64,000 nucleotides of DNA from Burkholderiaceae bacterium (lineage in GTDB: Bacteria; Pseudomonadota; Gammaproteobacteria; Burkholderiales; Burkholderiaceae_D), in assembly GCA_023653025.1 (NCBI GenBank), contig JAMNXS010000005.1, positions 1 through 64,000 of the forward strand, in the 5' to 3' direction. The stretch's first letter is position 1. Each line of letters opens with the position of its first letter. The notes beneath the pieces are model-generated. The model ran no database searches, was not told the origin of the DNA, and saw only the letters and a list, made by a program, of their open reading frames with translations. A program made the translations under genes and the position numbers. Below, piece after piece: positions 25,727 to 33,753 of the stretch.

Positions 25727-27126
25727 GCGTCGGCGTCGGGCATGCCCTCTTCTTCGTGCTCGCCAGCGTCGTCCTCGCGCTGCTGGCGCTGCCGGCCCTG
25801 CCACGTGAGGGCCGCCCCGGCGTTGCCGAGGGATTCGGCTGGCTCGCCATGGCAGCCGGGCTTTGCCACCCGCTGGCGGTCGTGGTCGCCGACGGCTATG
25901 GTCTCGCCGGTGACCTCACTCCCTTCCTCGCCGGCGACCTCGTCGCGGTCGCGGCGCTCGCGGGGGCCGCGGCCAACCGTGCCCCCGGCGGCCGGGGCTT
26001 CGCTCCGCTACTGCTGGTTGCCGCAAGCGCGCTGGCGGCCGGCACGCAGGCCTTGCCGGCCACCGGCCCCGGCATCAGCGGCGCGCTGCTGGCCTCGGTG
26101 CTGCTGTGTGTAGCGCTGATCGGCGCCGGCGCGGAGTGCGCGCGCCACGCGCGGCTGTTCCGCGAATCCACTCGAGCGCTTGCCGTGCTGGCGCTCGCCT
26201 GCGGCGCAGCGGCGCTGCTGTGGCTGGTGGCGGCGCTGCTGCTGGCTGGGGCCGCAGCACCGGCGGCATCCACTGTGCCGCTGCTCGAGGGCGCCGGGAT
26301 GCTGTGGCTGCTGCTGAAACTGGCGATGAGCGCCGCGCTGCTGCAACTGTTCGCCGCACGCCGCGGCGAGCGCGACGAGCGGCTGCAGCGCGCCCTGGTG
26401 TCGGCGGCGAACGAGGCCGTGCACGACTTGCGCGTGCTGGCCCAGGCCTTTTACCAGATGCCGGCGCGCGCGCTGGTCGCGGGCCGCGACGGACAACTGC
26501 TGTTCGCCACAGCCGAGGCCCGCCGCCAGCTGGGCTATCCCGACCTCTCGGGGCGCACGCTGGAAGATTTGTTCGTCGCGGTGCAGCCGGCCGGCAACCA
26601 GCGCGTGCGCGCGCTGCTCGAAAGACAAGACCGGCAGGCCCAGTTGCTGCAGATCCGAATGGGGACGGTAGAGTGCGGCGGCCAGTCCTGCCACCTGTTG
26701 CTGCTGGAGCCGCAGGCTTTCGATTTCTCGGGCGTGCGGGACCTGCTGGTCGACTCGCGCCACGACGATGCGCACGAGGCCACGGGCCTGCTCGACCATC
26801 ACTTCGCGCTCGTCGCGATGGCCGACGGCTGGTTCCGGCTGATGGAGCCGCTCGACCGCTACGCGGGCTCGGGCCTGTTCTGGGACAAGCTGCGCATACT
26901 CTCGGCCGGCGACAGCGAGATCAGCCATCTCGAATCGACCGCAGCCAGCGCGCCCGAGGCCGATGGCTGGCTCAGAATGCGCAACGGCGGCGGGCTGTCG
27001 GTCTCGCTGCGACGGCTGCTGACGCCGGAACAGAAGACCTTCTATCGCGTCCGGCTCGTGCTGGTTGACGAGGCGCGCCATGCGGTCGCCGGCGTGCCCT
27101 GCGCCGATGATGGCGGACGGGCATGA
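25723..27126 (+). CDS. Multi-TM protein with C-terminal PAS-like domain
   Basis: The 467-residue protein has about six transmembrane segments in the first ~215 residues (FFVLASVVLALLALPAL, PLLLVAASALAAG, LLASVLLCVALIGAG, LAVLALACGAAALLWLVAAL and others). A cytoplasmic part follows: MPARALVAGRDGQLLFATAE with LGYPDLSGRTLEDLF reads like a PAS sensory domain. No histidine-kinase, GGDEF or other output domain is seen. It likely senses something at or in the membrane and passes it to a partner. ATG 25723 and GTG/ATG coupling at 27123 put it in one operon with its neighbours. Confidence 0.7.
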   Translation: MSVGVGHALFFVLASVVLALLALPALPREGRPGVAEGFGWLAMAAGLCHPLAVVVADGYGLAGDLTPFLAGDLVAVAALAGAAANRAPGGRGFAPLLLVAASALAAGTQALPATGPGISGALLASVLLCVALIGAGAECARHARLFRESTRALAVLALACGAAALLWLVAALLLAGAAAPAASTVPLLEGAGMLWLLLKLAMSAALLQLFAARRGERDERLQRALVSAANEAVHDLRVLAQAFYQMPARALVAGRDGQLLFATAEARRQLGYPDLSGRTLEDLFVAVQPAGNQRVRALLERQDRQAQLLQIRMGTVECGGQSCHLLLLEPQAFDFSGVRDLLVDSRHDDAHEATGLLDHHFALVAMADGWFRLMEPLDRYAGSGLFWDKLRILSAGDSEISHLESTAASAPEADGWLRMRNGGGLSVSLRRLLTPEQKTFYRVRLVLVDEARHAVAGVPCADDGGRA

Positions 27127-27581
27127 TGAAGACCGGCGCCCTACCCTCCGTGCTCGGCCGGCAAATCGAGCGCACCCGACGCGAGCACAAGCTGTCGGTT
27201 TCGATACTCGCGATGCTCTCCGGCCTCGGCGACCAGCAGGTGCAGTCCCTCGAGAGCGGGAATGACGAGGGCTTTGTGAACGACGCGCACCGCGTCGATT
27301 GCGCGCGCCGGGTCGCCCAGGCACTCGGGCTGCCGCGTGACCATTTCCTGCAGCAGGAAGGCACCGACGCAATAGCCTCCAATAGCGCGCCGGAATCGGG
27401 CCTGGCGCGCGAACACTGGCAGCACCTGCCGCTGGCGTCGCTCGACGTGCTGTCGTCGCTGCCGGCCTGCGAATTGCCGCCGGCGGCAGAACAGCGCCGA
27501 GGCGGATCGCCGATGCTTGCCGCTCTCGCACTGTGCATCGTGCTGGCCGGATTGCTGCTGGCCATCGCCACCCTGCATTGA
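27123..27581 (+). CDS. Membrane-anchored XRE-type DNA-binding protein
   Basis: This 152-residue protein has an N-terminal XRE/cro-like helix-turn-helix (LGRQIERTRREHKLSVSILA MLSGLGDQQVQSLESG). It has a middle linker and a C-terminal single transmembrane helix (PMLAALALCIVLAGLLLAIA). The layout is RodZ-like but without a periplasmic domain. It could be a membrane-tethered transcription factor controlled by the PAS protein, whose gene it overlaps by four bases. It is a candidate for binding the 15-bp motif of this island. Function is inferred only from domains. Confidence 0.75.
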   Translation: MMKTGALPSVLGRQIERTRREHKLSVSILAMLSGLGDQQVQSLESGNDEGFVNDAHRVDCARRVAQALGLPRDHFLQQEGTDAIASNSAPESGLAREHWQHLPLASLDVLSSLPACELPPAAEQRRGGSPMLAALALCIVLAGLLLAIATLH

Positions 27582-27620
27582 AACGCCGGCACGCGCTCCG
27601 CTCCGTTACAATCGCCGCCG

Positions 27621-28277
27621 ATGACTACCGCTGCTTCCCTGCTGATCATCGACGATCACCCGATGATCCGCGTCGCGCTTGCCGATGCGCTGCGCGCGCG
27701 CTTTCCCGCACTCCGGCTCGAAACCTGCGCCGATGCCGAGACCGGCATCGCCCAGCTGAAGGCCGACTTGCGCCGCAAGAAAGACCATCCATGGTGGGTG
27801 TTGATGGATCTGGGCCTGCCCGGCCTTGGCGGCCTGGAGGCGATACGCGCGGTAACGGCACTCGGCCCGTCGGTCCGCGTAATCACGATCTCCGGCAACG
27901 ATGACGAGTTGCAAGTCGGGGCCGCGATCGGCGCCGGCGCGTCGGCCTTCATCAGCAAGGCGGCACCGCTCGAAAGCACGGTGACGATCATCGCCCAGGC
28001 CATAGCCGGCACCCTGCTGCGCGGCAGCTGGCTGTCCGCTCACGGACTGGCCGACAGTTCGCGGCTCAACCGCATCGCACTGACCGACCGGCAGGTGCAG
28101 GTACTGTCGATGATCTGCCACGGCATGAGTAACCGGGACATTGCCGATAGCCTCGGCATCACCGAGATCACGGCCAAGTCCCATGTCGGCAGCATCTTCC
28201 GCGAGTTGCATGTCGCCAGCCGCACGCAGGCCGTGCTGGTGGCGCAGCGGCTGGGGCTGTTCAAAAATACCAATTGA
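27621..28277 (+). CDS. NarL/FixJ-type response regulator
   Basis: The 218-residue regulator has a receiver domain with the acidic pair Asp11-Asp12 (LLIIDDHPMIR), phospho-acceptor Asp63 in VLMDLGLPG, and the conserved Lys in FISKAAP. A C-terminal LuxR/GerE helix-turn-helix follows: LTDRQVQVLSMICHGMSNRD and ITEITAKSHVGSIFRELHV. It faces the hybrid kinase gene tail-to-tail, 36 bases apart. It probably has its own promoter: TACAAT at 27607-27612 is close to the ATG. It is the best candidate for the island's transcription factor. Confidence 0.93.
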   Translation: MTTAASLLIIDDHPMIRVALADALRARFPALRLETCADAETGIAQLKADLRRKKDHPWWVLMDLGLPGLGGLEAIRAVTALGPSVRVITISGNDDELQVGAAIGAGASAFISKAAPLESTVTIIAQAIAGTLLRGSWLSAHGLADSSRLNRIALTDRQVQVLSMICHGMSNRDIADSLGITEITAKSHVGSIFRELHVASRTQAVLVAQRLGLFKNTN

Positions 28278-28313
28278 CGGCAACGGCGACGCCGGCCTCG
28301 CGCGCCGTTCGGG

Positions 28314-29645
28314 TCAGGATTGCAGGCTCGACAGGCTGCGGTTGATCGCCTCGCGCAGGCGATCCGCGCCGAACGGGCGAATCAGCACGCTGACGCGCGC
28401 ACCCCGGCCCGGATCCGGCTCGGCGAGCAGCGGCTCGTCGCTGCAAAGTATCAGCGGGAACTCGGCATTGAACTCCTCGTTGATGCGCATCACCGCCTGC
28501 ATCGCCGGTTCGGATGGCAGGCGCGCATCGACCAGCAGTACCGAGGGCACGCGGTCGATGCGCGCCAGTTCCCGGATCGCCTCCGCGGACGAGGCGGCGG
28601 CCAGCACTTCCACCCCCAGCCCGGGCGCGATCAGACCGAGCGCATGCGCAACCTCGGGATCGCCATCGAGGCAGACCAGCAGCGTGTTCGCAGGCGGCCT
28701 GACCACGACCTCGGTCAGGACGCCGCGCAGCAGGCGCTCCTCCTGCATAGCCCGGGCCTCGGCCTCGGACGGGTCATGGGTACACAGCGGAAGGTCGATC
28801 GCGAACACCGAGCCCAGCCCGACGTGGCTGCGCACCGACACGCTGGCGCCGATGCGGCCGGCGAGCCGCCGCGCGATCGACAGTCCGAGGCCGACGCCCT
28901 GCTCGGCCATGGCCGCGCTGTCGCCGCGCTTGAATTCCTCGAAGATTTTCCTGCGCATGCCGGCCGCGATCCCGGACCCGGTATCGACCACCGCGATCCG
29001 GCAGCGGCCGTCGCGCTCCGAGATCCTGACGCGGATCCCGCCGCGCCTCGTATAGCGCAGCGCATTGCTGATGAAATTGCGCAAGATGCGCTCGAGCAGC
29101 CGCGGGTCGGTGTCCGCGTAAGCCCGCCCCATGTCGTTGGCGCGAAGATGCAGCGCGAGGCCGAGATCATCGGCGACGCGCTGGTGCTGCCGCAGCAAGT
29201 GTTCGCAGAAGGACTGCAGGTGGACACGCTCGGCGTCCACCGCCAGCGCACCGCTGTCGAGACGGCTAATGTCGAGCACCGAATCGAAGACCTCGTTCAT
29301 GTAACCAATGCCCTGCTTCAGCCGGAGCAGGCTCTCCAGAGCGCGGGCGCGTTCCGCGGCCTCCATGCCGGCCGTAGCGAGGCTGCGCTCGATGCCATCG
29401 AGGTAAAGGTTGACGGCCTGCATCGGCTGCTTCAGGTCGTGGCTGAAAGCGGCAAGGAAACGCGAACGCTCGAGGTCGGCATCGCGCAACTCGGCACGCC
29501 GCCGTGCGAGTTCCTGTAGCAGGCTGTCGATGCGCACCGCCGCCTGCCGCACGCGGGAGCGCCGCCGCAGCGCCATGACCAACGCCGCAGTCAGCACCGG
29601 CACGCCCAGCGCTGCCAGCAGGGCGAGCGCCCCGAAATCAACCAT
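28314..29645 (-). CDS. Hybrid sensor histidine kinase
   Basis: The 443-residue protein has one N-terminal transmembrane segment (residues ~5-26), a short coiled-coil, then the HisKA dimerisation box FSHDLKQPMQAVNLYL with phospho-His69. The HATPase domain has N-box LRNFISNALRYT, DTGSGI and GVGLGLSI. A degenerate C-terminal receiver follows (VLLVDARLPS, probable Asp near 380). No sensor domain is present, so a partner may supply input. ATG 29645 was preferred over a TTG at 29681; GGAGGAG lies 11 bases upstream. A copy of the island motif lies ~90 bases before it. Confidence 0.92.
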   Translation of the reverse strand: MVDFGALALLAALGVPVLTAALVMALRRRSRVRQAAVRIDSLLQELARRRAELRDADLERSRFLAAFSHDLKQPMQAVNLYLDGIERSLATAGMEAAERARALESLLRLKQGIGYMNEVFDSVLDISRLDSGALAVDAERVHLQSFCEHLLRQHQRVADDLGLALHLRANDMGRAYADTDPRLLERILRNFISNALRYTRRGGIRVRISERDGRCRIAVVDTGSGIAAGMRRKIFEEFKRGDSAAMAEQGVGLGLSIARRLAGRIGASVSVRSHVGLGSVFAIDLPLCTHDPSEAEARAMQEERLLRGVLTEVVVRPPANTLLVCLDGDPEVAHALGLIAPGLGVEVLAAASSAEAIRELARIDRVPSVLLVDARLPSEPAMQAVMRINEEFNAEFPLILCSDEPLLAEPDPGRGARVSVLIRPFGADRLREAINRSLSSLQS

Positions 29646-29710
29646 GCCCAGCAATGCTCCTCCCCGGGCAGGCCTGCCCAAAAAACTACTGCCTCACATT
29701 GTTTCTTTGA

Positions 29711-29740
29711 TTGTTTCTTTGCGGATATATCGCGTATTAT
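29711..29740 (+). promoter_or_regulatory. Candidate plus-strand promoter of the 29786 gene
   Basis: TTGTTT (29711-29716) and TATTAT (29735-29740) are 18 bases apart and lie ~50 bases before the ATG at 29786. The -10 overlaps motif site 2, so a protein bound there could act on both divergent genes. Confidence 0.5.
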
Positions 29741-29750
29741 ACTTTAGTCT
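29736..29750 (-). promoter_or_regulatory. T6SS-island motif, site 2 (upstream of hybrid kinase)
   Basis: On the minus strand it reads AGACTAAAGTATAAT, with TATAAT as the -10 (29741-29736). It differs from the site 3 sequence ATACTAAAGTATGAT at two positions. It points at the kinase gene, about 90 bases away. Confidence 0.6.
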
Positions 29751-29785
29751 GAACAAGCGGCGTAGCAAAAGGAGCAACTCAATCC

Positions 29786-30415
29786 ATGCAGAAGCCACCG
29801 TTTTCGCAGGACGGGGAGTGGCAGGGCGACGAGGCCGGCCAGCCGGGATCGCGCCGGGAGCACTCGCCCGACCATCCGTTCGGCCGCGCCTTCAACGGGT
29901 CGGCCGGTGCGCCTGCGCGACGCAGCCCGACGCCGAGCAGCACCCGCCTCGAGCCGGATCTTGGCAGCGACGACGACGAAACGCCGGGACGACTGCCGCC
30001 GGGCTTCGGCGACCTCGCCCGGCGCGTCGCGGAAACCAACCTGCTGGTCGACCGTGCGATCTCGTCGATCTCGGCCGAGCACGGACAGCCGCACTCAGCC
30101 GAGACGCTGTCCGACCTTGGCGAGAACCTGAGCCAGCTGTTTTCCCAGCTCTATGAGGGCAGCGCCGACGGCGGGGCCAGCCCGTGGCACGCGATTACCG
30201 ACTCGCTCGGCGACCTGTCGGCAAAAATCGACCGGCGCGAACAGCTGCGCGCCGAACTGCAGATGAACCAGCACGCGATCGACAAGGCCAAGGCGCGCCT
30301 GATCGACCAGATACAGGAAGCCGCCAGGGTCGAGCAGGAGCGGCTTTCACTGACGCGCATGCGCAGCCGGCTCGCGGCGGTGATGGCCGACAAGCTGCTG
30401 AACAAGCTGCGCTGA
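29786..30415 (+). CDS. Unknown T6SS-island protein with C-terminal coiled coil
   Basis: The 209-residue protein has an N-terminal ~75 residues that are Pro/Gly/charged-rich and probably disordered. The middle is a helix-rich region (FGDLARRVAETNLLVDRAIS). The C-terminal part is strongly helical and charged (LRAELQMNQHAIDKAKARLI, QEAARVEQERLSLTRMRSRL), most likely a coiled coil. There is no signal peptide or TM. AGGAG lies 12 bases before the ATG. It sits 135 bases before tssB with its own promoter. I do not recognise a family; a cytoplasmic T6SS accessory or scaffold role is a guess from position. Confidence 0.75.
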   Translation: MQKPPFSQDGEWQGDEAGQPGSRREHSPDHPFGRAFNGSAGAPARRSPTPSSTRLEPDLGSDDDETPGRLPPGFGDLARRVAETNLLVDRAISSISAEHGQPHSAETLSDLGENLSQLFSQLYEGSADGGASPWHAITDSLGDLSAKIDRREQLRAELQMNQHAIDKAKARLIDQIQEAARVEQERLSLTRMRSRLAAVMADKLLNKLR

Positions 30416-30450
30416 AAAAATTGCCATCGATAAATTTTTTTCTTGCACTC

Positions 30451-30465
30451 ATACTAAAGTATGAT
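30451..30465 (+). promoter_or_regulatory. T6SS-island motif, site 3 (upstream of tssB)
   Basis: The sequence is ATACTAAAGTATGAT: near-palindrome ATACT-AA-AGTAT (30451-30462) with TATGAT (30460-30465) as -10, the same geometry as site 1. An alternative promoter, TTGCAC (30444-30449) with TAGTAT (30467-30472) at 17 bases, would place the palindrome in the spacer as an operator. The tssB ATG is 86 bases downstream of the -10. Confidence 0.65.
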
Positions 30466-30550
30466 TTAGTATTGTTGCGAAGAACCAAATTTGCGGGTCC
30501 GGCACCGGACCCATGGCAAACCGCGGGTTTCCTGGAAGGGGTAAGGATCT

Positions 30551-31120
30551 ATGGCTGAGAGCTTGCAGAAGTGGATGGGGCGCAATCGTCCGCCCCGCGT
30601 TCAGATCACCTATGACGTAGAGATCGGCGACGCGATCGAGAAGCGAGAGTTGCCGCTGGTCGTCGGGGTGATGGCCGACCTGATGGGCAAGCCGGCATCG
30701 GCGCCGCCGAAAATGAAGGACCGCCGCTTCGTCGAGATCGACCGCGACAACTTCGACGACATCCTCGCCAAGATCGGGCCCCGCCTCGACATGAGCGTGG
30801 CGGACACGATGAAGGGCGAAGGCAACCTGAAGGTGGAACTCGATTTCCGCAAGTTCGCCGACTTCCATCCGGAAGCCATCGTGCAGCAGGTGCCGCGTCT
30901 GCAGAAGCTGCTGCAGGCCCGCCTCGAACTGCGCGACCTGCTGGCCAAGCTCGATGGCAACGACGACCTCGACGGCCTGCTGGCCAACGTGGTCGGCAAC
31001 ACCGACGAGCTCAAGCAGTTGCGCGCAGCGACCGACGAGCCGGCGGCAGACAAGCAGGACGACAAGAAAGACGACAAGAAGGCCGGCAAGAAAGCCGACG
31101 ATGCACCGGCAGCCGAGTGA
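30551..31120 (+). CDS. tssB: TssB, T6SS contractile sheath small subunit
   Basis: TssB (VipA) pairs with TssC to form the contractile sheath in the cytoplasm. The 189-residue protein begins with the typical MAESLQKWMGRNRPPRVQIT and YDVEIGDAIEKRELPLVVGV. It has LPLVVGVMADL and RRFVEIDRDNFDDIL, and a C-terminal DELKQLRAATDEP. The tail is unusually Lys/Asp-rich (KQDDKKDDKKAGKKADD). It is the first core gene of the run, 36 bases before tssC. GGAAGGGG upstream gives a good ribosome site. Confidence 0.97.
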   Translation: MAESLQKWMGRNRPPRVQITYDVEIGDAIEKRELPLVVGVMADLMGKPASAPPKMKDRRFVEIDRDNFDDILAKIGPRLDMSVADTMKGEGNLKVELDFRKFADFHPEAIVQQVPRLQKLLQARLELRDLLAKLDGNDDLDGLLANVVGNTDELKQLRAATDEPAADKQDDKKDDKKAGKKADDAPAAE

Positions 31121-31155
31121 CGGCGCCCGGCTCCTGAACCTCACAGGTGATTGAC

Positions 31156-32640
31156 ATGGCAGACACGAAATCCTCCGCATCCGGCTCCGGCGCATCGGGC
31201 TCTGGCAGCCTGCTCGACCAGATCGTCCAGAACGGCAAAATGGCCAATGAGCCTTCGCAGGAAATCTATGCGAAGAAGCTGATCGGCCAGTTCGCCTCGC
31301 AGATTCTCGACGAGGACATGAAGTTCAGCCCGGACAAGGGCGTGGTCGCGATGATCAACGAGCGCATCGCCGAGATCGACGACCTGCTGACGAAACAGGT
31401 CAACGCGATTCTCCATCATCCGGAATTCCAGGCACTGGAAGCCTCGTGGCGCGGCCTGCACGATTTCGTGTTCGGCACCGAGACCTCGACGCGGCTGAAG
31501 ATCCGCCTGATGGCAGTCAGCAAGAAGGAGTTGCTGAATGATCTCGAGACGGCGGTCGACTACGACACCAGCGTGCTGTTCAAAAAGATCTACGAAGAGG
31601 AATACGGCACTTTCGGCGGCAACCCCTACTCCGTGCTGATCGGCGACTACTATTTCGGGCGCCATCCGCAGGATGTCGCGCTGCTCGAGCGCATGTCGAA
31701 GGTGGCGGCCGCCGCGCACGCGCCCTTCGTCGCCGCCGCCTCCCCTGCCCTGTTCGACATGCGGAGCTTTACCGAACTCGGTGGCCCGCGCGACATGTCC
31801 AAGATTTTCGAGAGCGCCGAACTGGTGACCTGGAAGGCATTCCGCGAGGCGGAAGATTCACGCTATGTCGCGCTGACGCTGCCGCGCTACCTGTCGCGCC
31901 TGCCGTACGGAGCCAAAACGGTGCCGGTAGAACAGTTCGCGTTCGAGGAAGACGTGGATGGCAAGGAACACGACAAGTACCTGTGGTCCAACGCCGCCTA
32001 CCAGCTCGGCCTGCGCGTCACCGACGCCTTCGCCAAATACGGCTGGACGACCGCGATCCGCGGCGTCGAGGGCGGCGGCAAGGTCGAGGGCATGCCGGCA
32101 CACACCTATCAGACCGACGAGGGTGACATCGCGCTCAAGTGCCCAACCGAAGTGACCATCACCGACCGTCGCGAGAAGGAACTCAATGACCTCGGCTTCA
32201 TCGCGGTCGTGAACTCGAAGGGCTCGAACTTCGCCGCCTTCTTCGGCGGCCAGACGGTGAACAAGCCCAAGGTCTACAACAAGGACAATGCCAACGCCAA
32301 CGCCCAGTTGTCGGCGCGCCTGCCCTACATGCTGGCAGCCTCCCGCTTCGCGCACTACGTGAAGGTGATCGTGCGCGACAAGATCGGCAGCTTCCAGACC
32401 CGCTCCACGCTGCAGAACTACCTCAACACCTGGATCTCGGACTACATCTGCCTGAACGAGTCGGCGCCGCAGGCGACCAAGGCCAAGCTGCCGCTGGCCT
32501 CCGCCCGCATCGACGTCAGCGAGGTGCCCGGCAAGCCCGGCGCGTACACCGCCGTGGTGTTCGTGCGGCCGCACTTCCAGATGGAAGAGCTGACGGCATC
32601 GATCCGCATGGTCGCGGAGCTGCCGGCGCCGGCGGCCTGA
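31156..32640 (+). CDS. tssC: TssC, T6SS contractile sheath large subunit
   Basis: TssC (VipB) forms the main body of the T6SS sheath. The 494-residue protein shows LEASWRGLHDFVFGTETS, KEELLN-type helices, and FGGNPYSVLIGDYYFGRHPQ. The conserved RLPYGAKTVPVEQFAFEED and the end block FQTRSTLQNYLNTWISDY also fit. ATG 31156 is preferred over GTG 31147 because AGGTGA lies about 7 bases upstream. It is followed by hcp. Confidence 0.97.
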   Translation: MADTKSSASGSGASGSGSLLDQIVQNGKMANEPSQEIYAKKLIGQFASQILDEDMKFSPDKGVVAMINERIAEIDDLLTKQVNAILHHPEFQALEASWRGLHDFVFGTETSTRLKIRLMAVSKKELLNDLETAVDYDTSVLFKKIYEEEYGTFGGNPYSVLIGDYYFGRHPQDVALLERMSKVAAAAHAPFVAAASPALFDMRSFTELGGPRDMSKIFESAELVTWKAFREAEDSRYVALTLPRYLSRLPYGAKTVPVEQFAFEEDVDGKEHDKYLWSNAAYQLGLRVTDAFAKYGWTTAIRGVEGGGKVEGMPAHTYQTDEGDIALKCPTEVTITDRREKELNDLGFIAVVNSKGSNFAAFFGGQTVNKPKVYNKDNANANAQLSARLPYMLAASRFAHYVKVIVRDKIGSFQTRSTLQNYLNTWISDYICLNESAPQATKAKLPLASARIDVSEVPGKPGAYTAVVFVRPHFQMEELTASIRMVAELPAPAA

Positions 32641-32680
32641 CCGAACAGACACGCAACGTGACATCGCACCGGAGTGAACC

Positions 32681-33244
32681 ATGCCCGCACTGAACATCCC
32701 GAATTTCGCCCGCAGCAACAGCTTCAATGACGGCCTGTCATCGGCGCCGCTGTCCGGCGACATCTATACGCTGACCATCAAGGATGTGGCCGGCGAAAAC
32801 CTGATCACCGGCCCGGAGGCCGGCGCGATGATGGTCGCCACCTGGACCTTCGCCGTCGACCTGCCGCTGGACGTGAACGTTGCGAACTCGAAGCGATCGA
32901 CCGGACGCGCGCGCTTCCAGGAGATGGAGTTCACGAAAGTGGTCGATGCCGCCACGCCGACGCTATACGCCAATTGTGCGGCCGGCACCAGCCTCGGCGA
33001 GGCCAAGCTGCAGGTCGGCCGCGTTTCCGGCGGCGAGTACAAGGAGGTGATGTCAATCACCCTGACCAATCCGATCGTCTCGCAGATCTCGACCGGCGGT
33101 TACGGCGAGGGCAAGGTACCGATGGATACCTTCACCATCAACTTCACCAAGTGCGCGATGGAGTACACCGCGCAGGATCCGGAAAACGCGACCGGAGGCA
33201 AGACCGCCTTCGGCTGGGACATCACCACCAACACGGCCGCCTGA
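32681..33244 (+). CDS. hcp: Hcp (TssD), T6SS inner tube protein
   Basis: Hcp hexamers stack into the secreted inner tube. The 187-residue protein has a beta-rich Hcp core. It differs from the classic start: an N-terminal ~25 residues (PALNIPNFARSNSFNDGLSS) precede the first strand, then YTLTIKDVAGENLITG follows. The late block VMSITLTNPIVSQISTGGYG and TFTINFTKCAMEYTAQDPEN are typical (EVxLxNAxVxxI-like). Position between tssC and tssE is canonical. The N-terminal extension might carry a fused or signalling role; no extra domain is recognised. Confidence 0.9.
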   Translation: MPALNIPNFARSNSFNDGLSSAPLSGDIYTLTIKDVAGENLITGPEAGAMMVATWTFAVDLPLDVNVANSKRSTGRARFQEMEFTKVVDAATPTLYANCAAGTSLGEAKLQVGRVSGGEYKEVMSITLTNPIVSQISTGGYGEGKVPMDTFTINFTKCAMEYTAQDPENATGGKTAFGWDITTNTAA

Positions 33245-33285
33245 ACGGAGGGCGCGCGCTGAGGCCGGCGACGAGGTGAACAGGC

Positions 33286-33753
33286 ATGTCGCGCCTGATA
33301 CCGGGCGGTGCAATCCCGCTGTTCGACAAACTCGACCAGCGCGCCGCCGACGCCGACGCACAGGGTGACGCGCTGTCGGTCGCGGGCGTCGAGGCTTCCG
33401 TGCTGCGCGAACTGCGCCGGCTGCTGAACTCTCGCTCGCGCCTGACCCTCGACGATTTCCACGCTGCGCCGCTGACGGTGCTCGACTACGGTATTCCGGA
33501 CTACAGCGCGCGCTCCGCGCAAAGCGAGGCGGACCGCCGCCTGATCGCCGCCGCGATCGTGCGCGCGATCGAAGTCTTCGAGCCGCGAGTCGCCGACATC
33601 GACGTGAAGCTGGTCAACGGCAGTTCCGGCAAGACCATCGCGCTGTTCGCCATTGCTGCCAGCATCCGCGTCGCGCAGACCGTGCGACGCATCAATTTCA
33701 CGCTGGCCACCGGGGAATACCTTGCCCCGGAAGGCTCCGCGGAGGCCGCCTGA
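33286..33753 (+). CDS. tssE: TssE, T6SS baseplate (gp25-like)
   Basis: TssE is the baseplate protein homologous to T4 gp25 and triggers sheath polymerisation. The 155-residue protein has the conserved LRRLLNSRSRLT and LTVLDYGIPDYSARSAQS. The later EPRVADIDVKLVN matches the gp25 wedge domain. GAGG lies upstream of the ATG. The stop overlaps the tssF start by one base. Confidence 0.94.
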   Translation: MSRLIPGGAIPLFDKLDQRAADADAQGDALSVAGVEASVLRELRRLLNSRSRLTLDDFHAAPLTVLDYGIPDYSARSAQSEADRRLIAAAIVRAIEVFEPRVADIDVKLVNGSSGKTIALFAIAASIRVAQTVRRINFTLATGEYLAPEGSAEAA

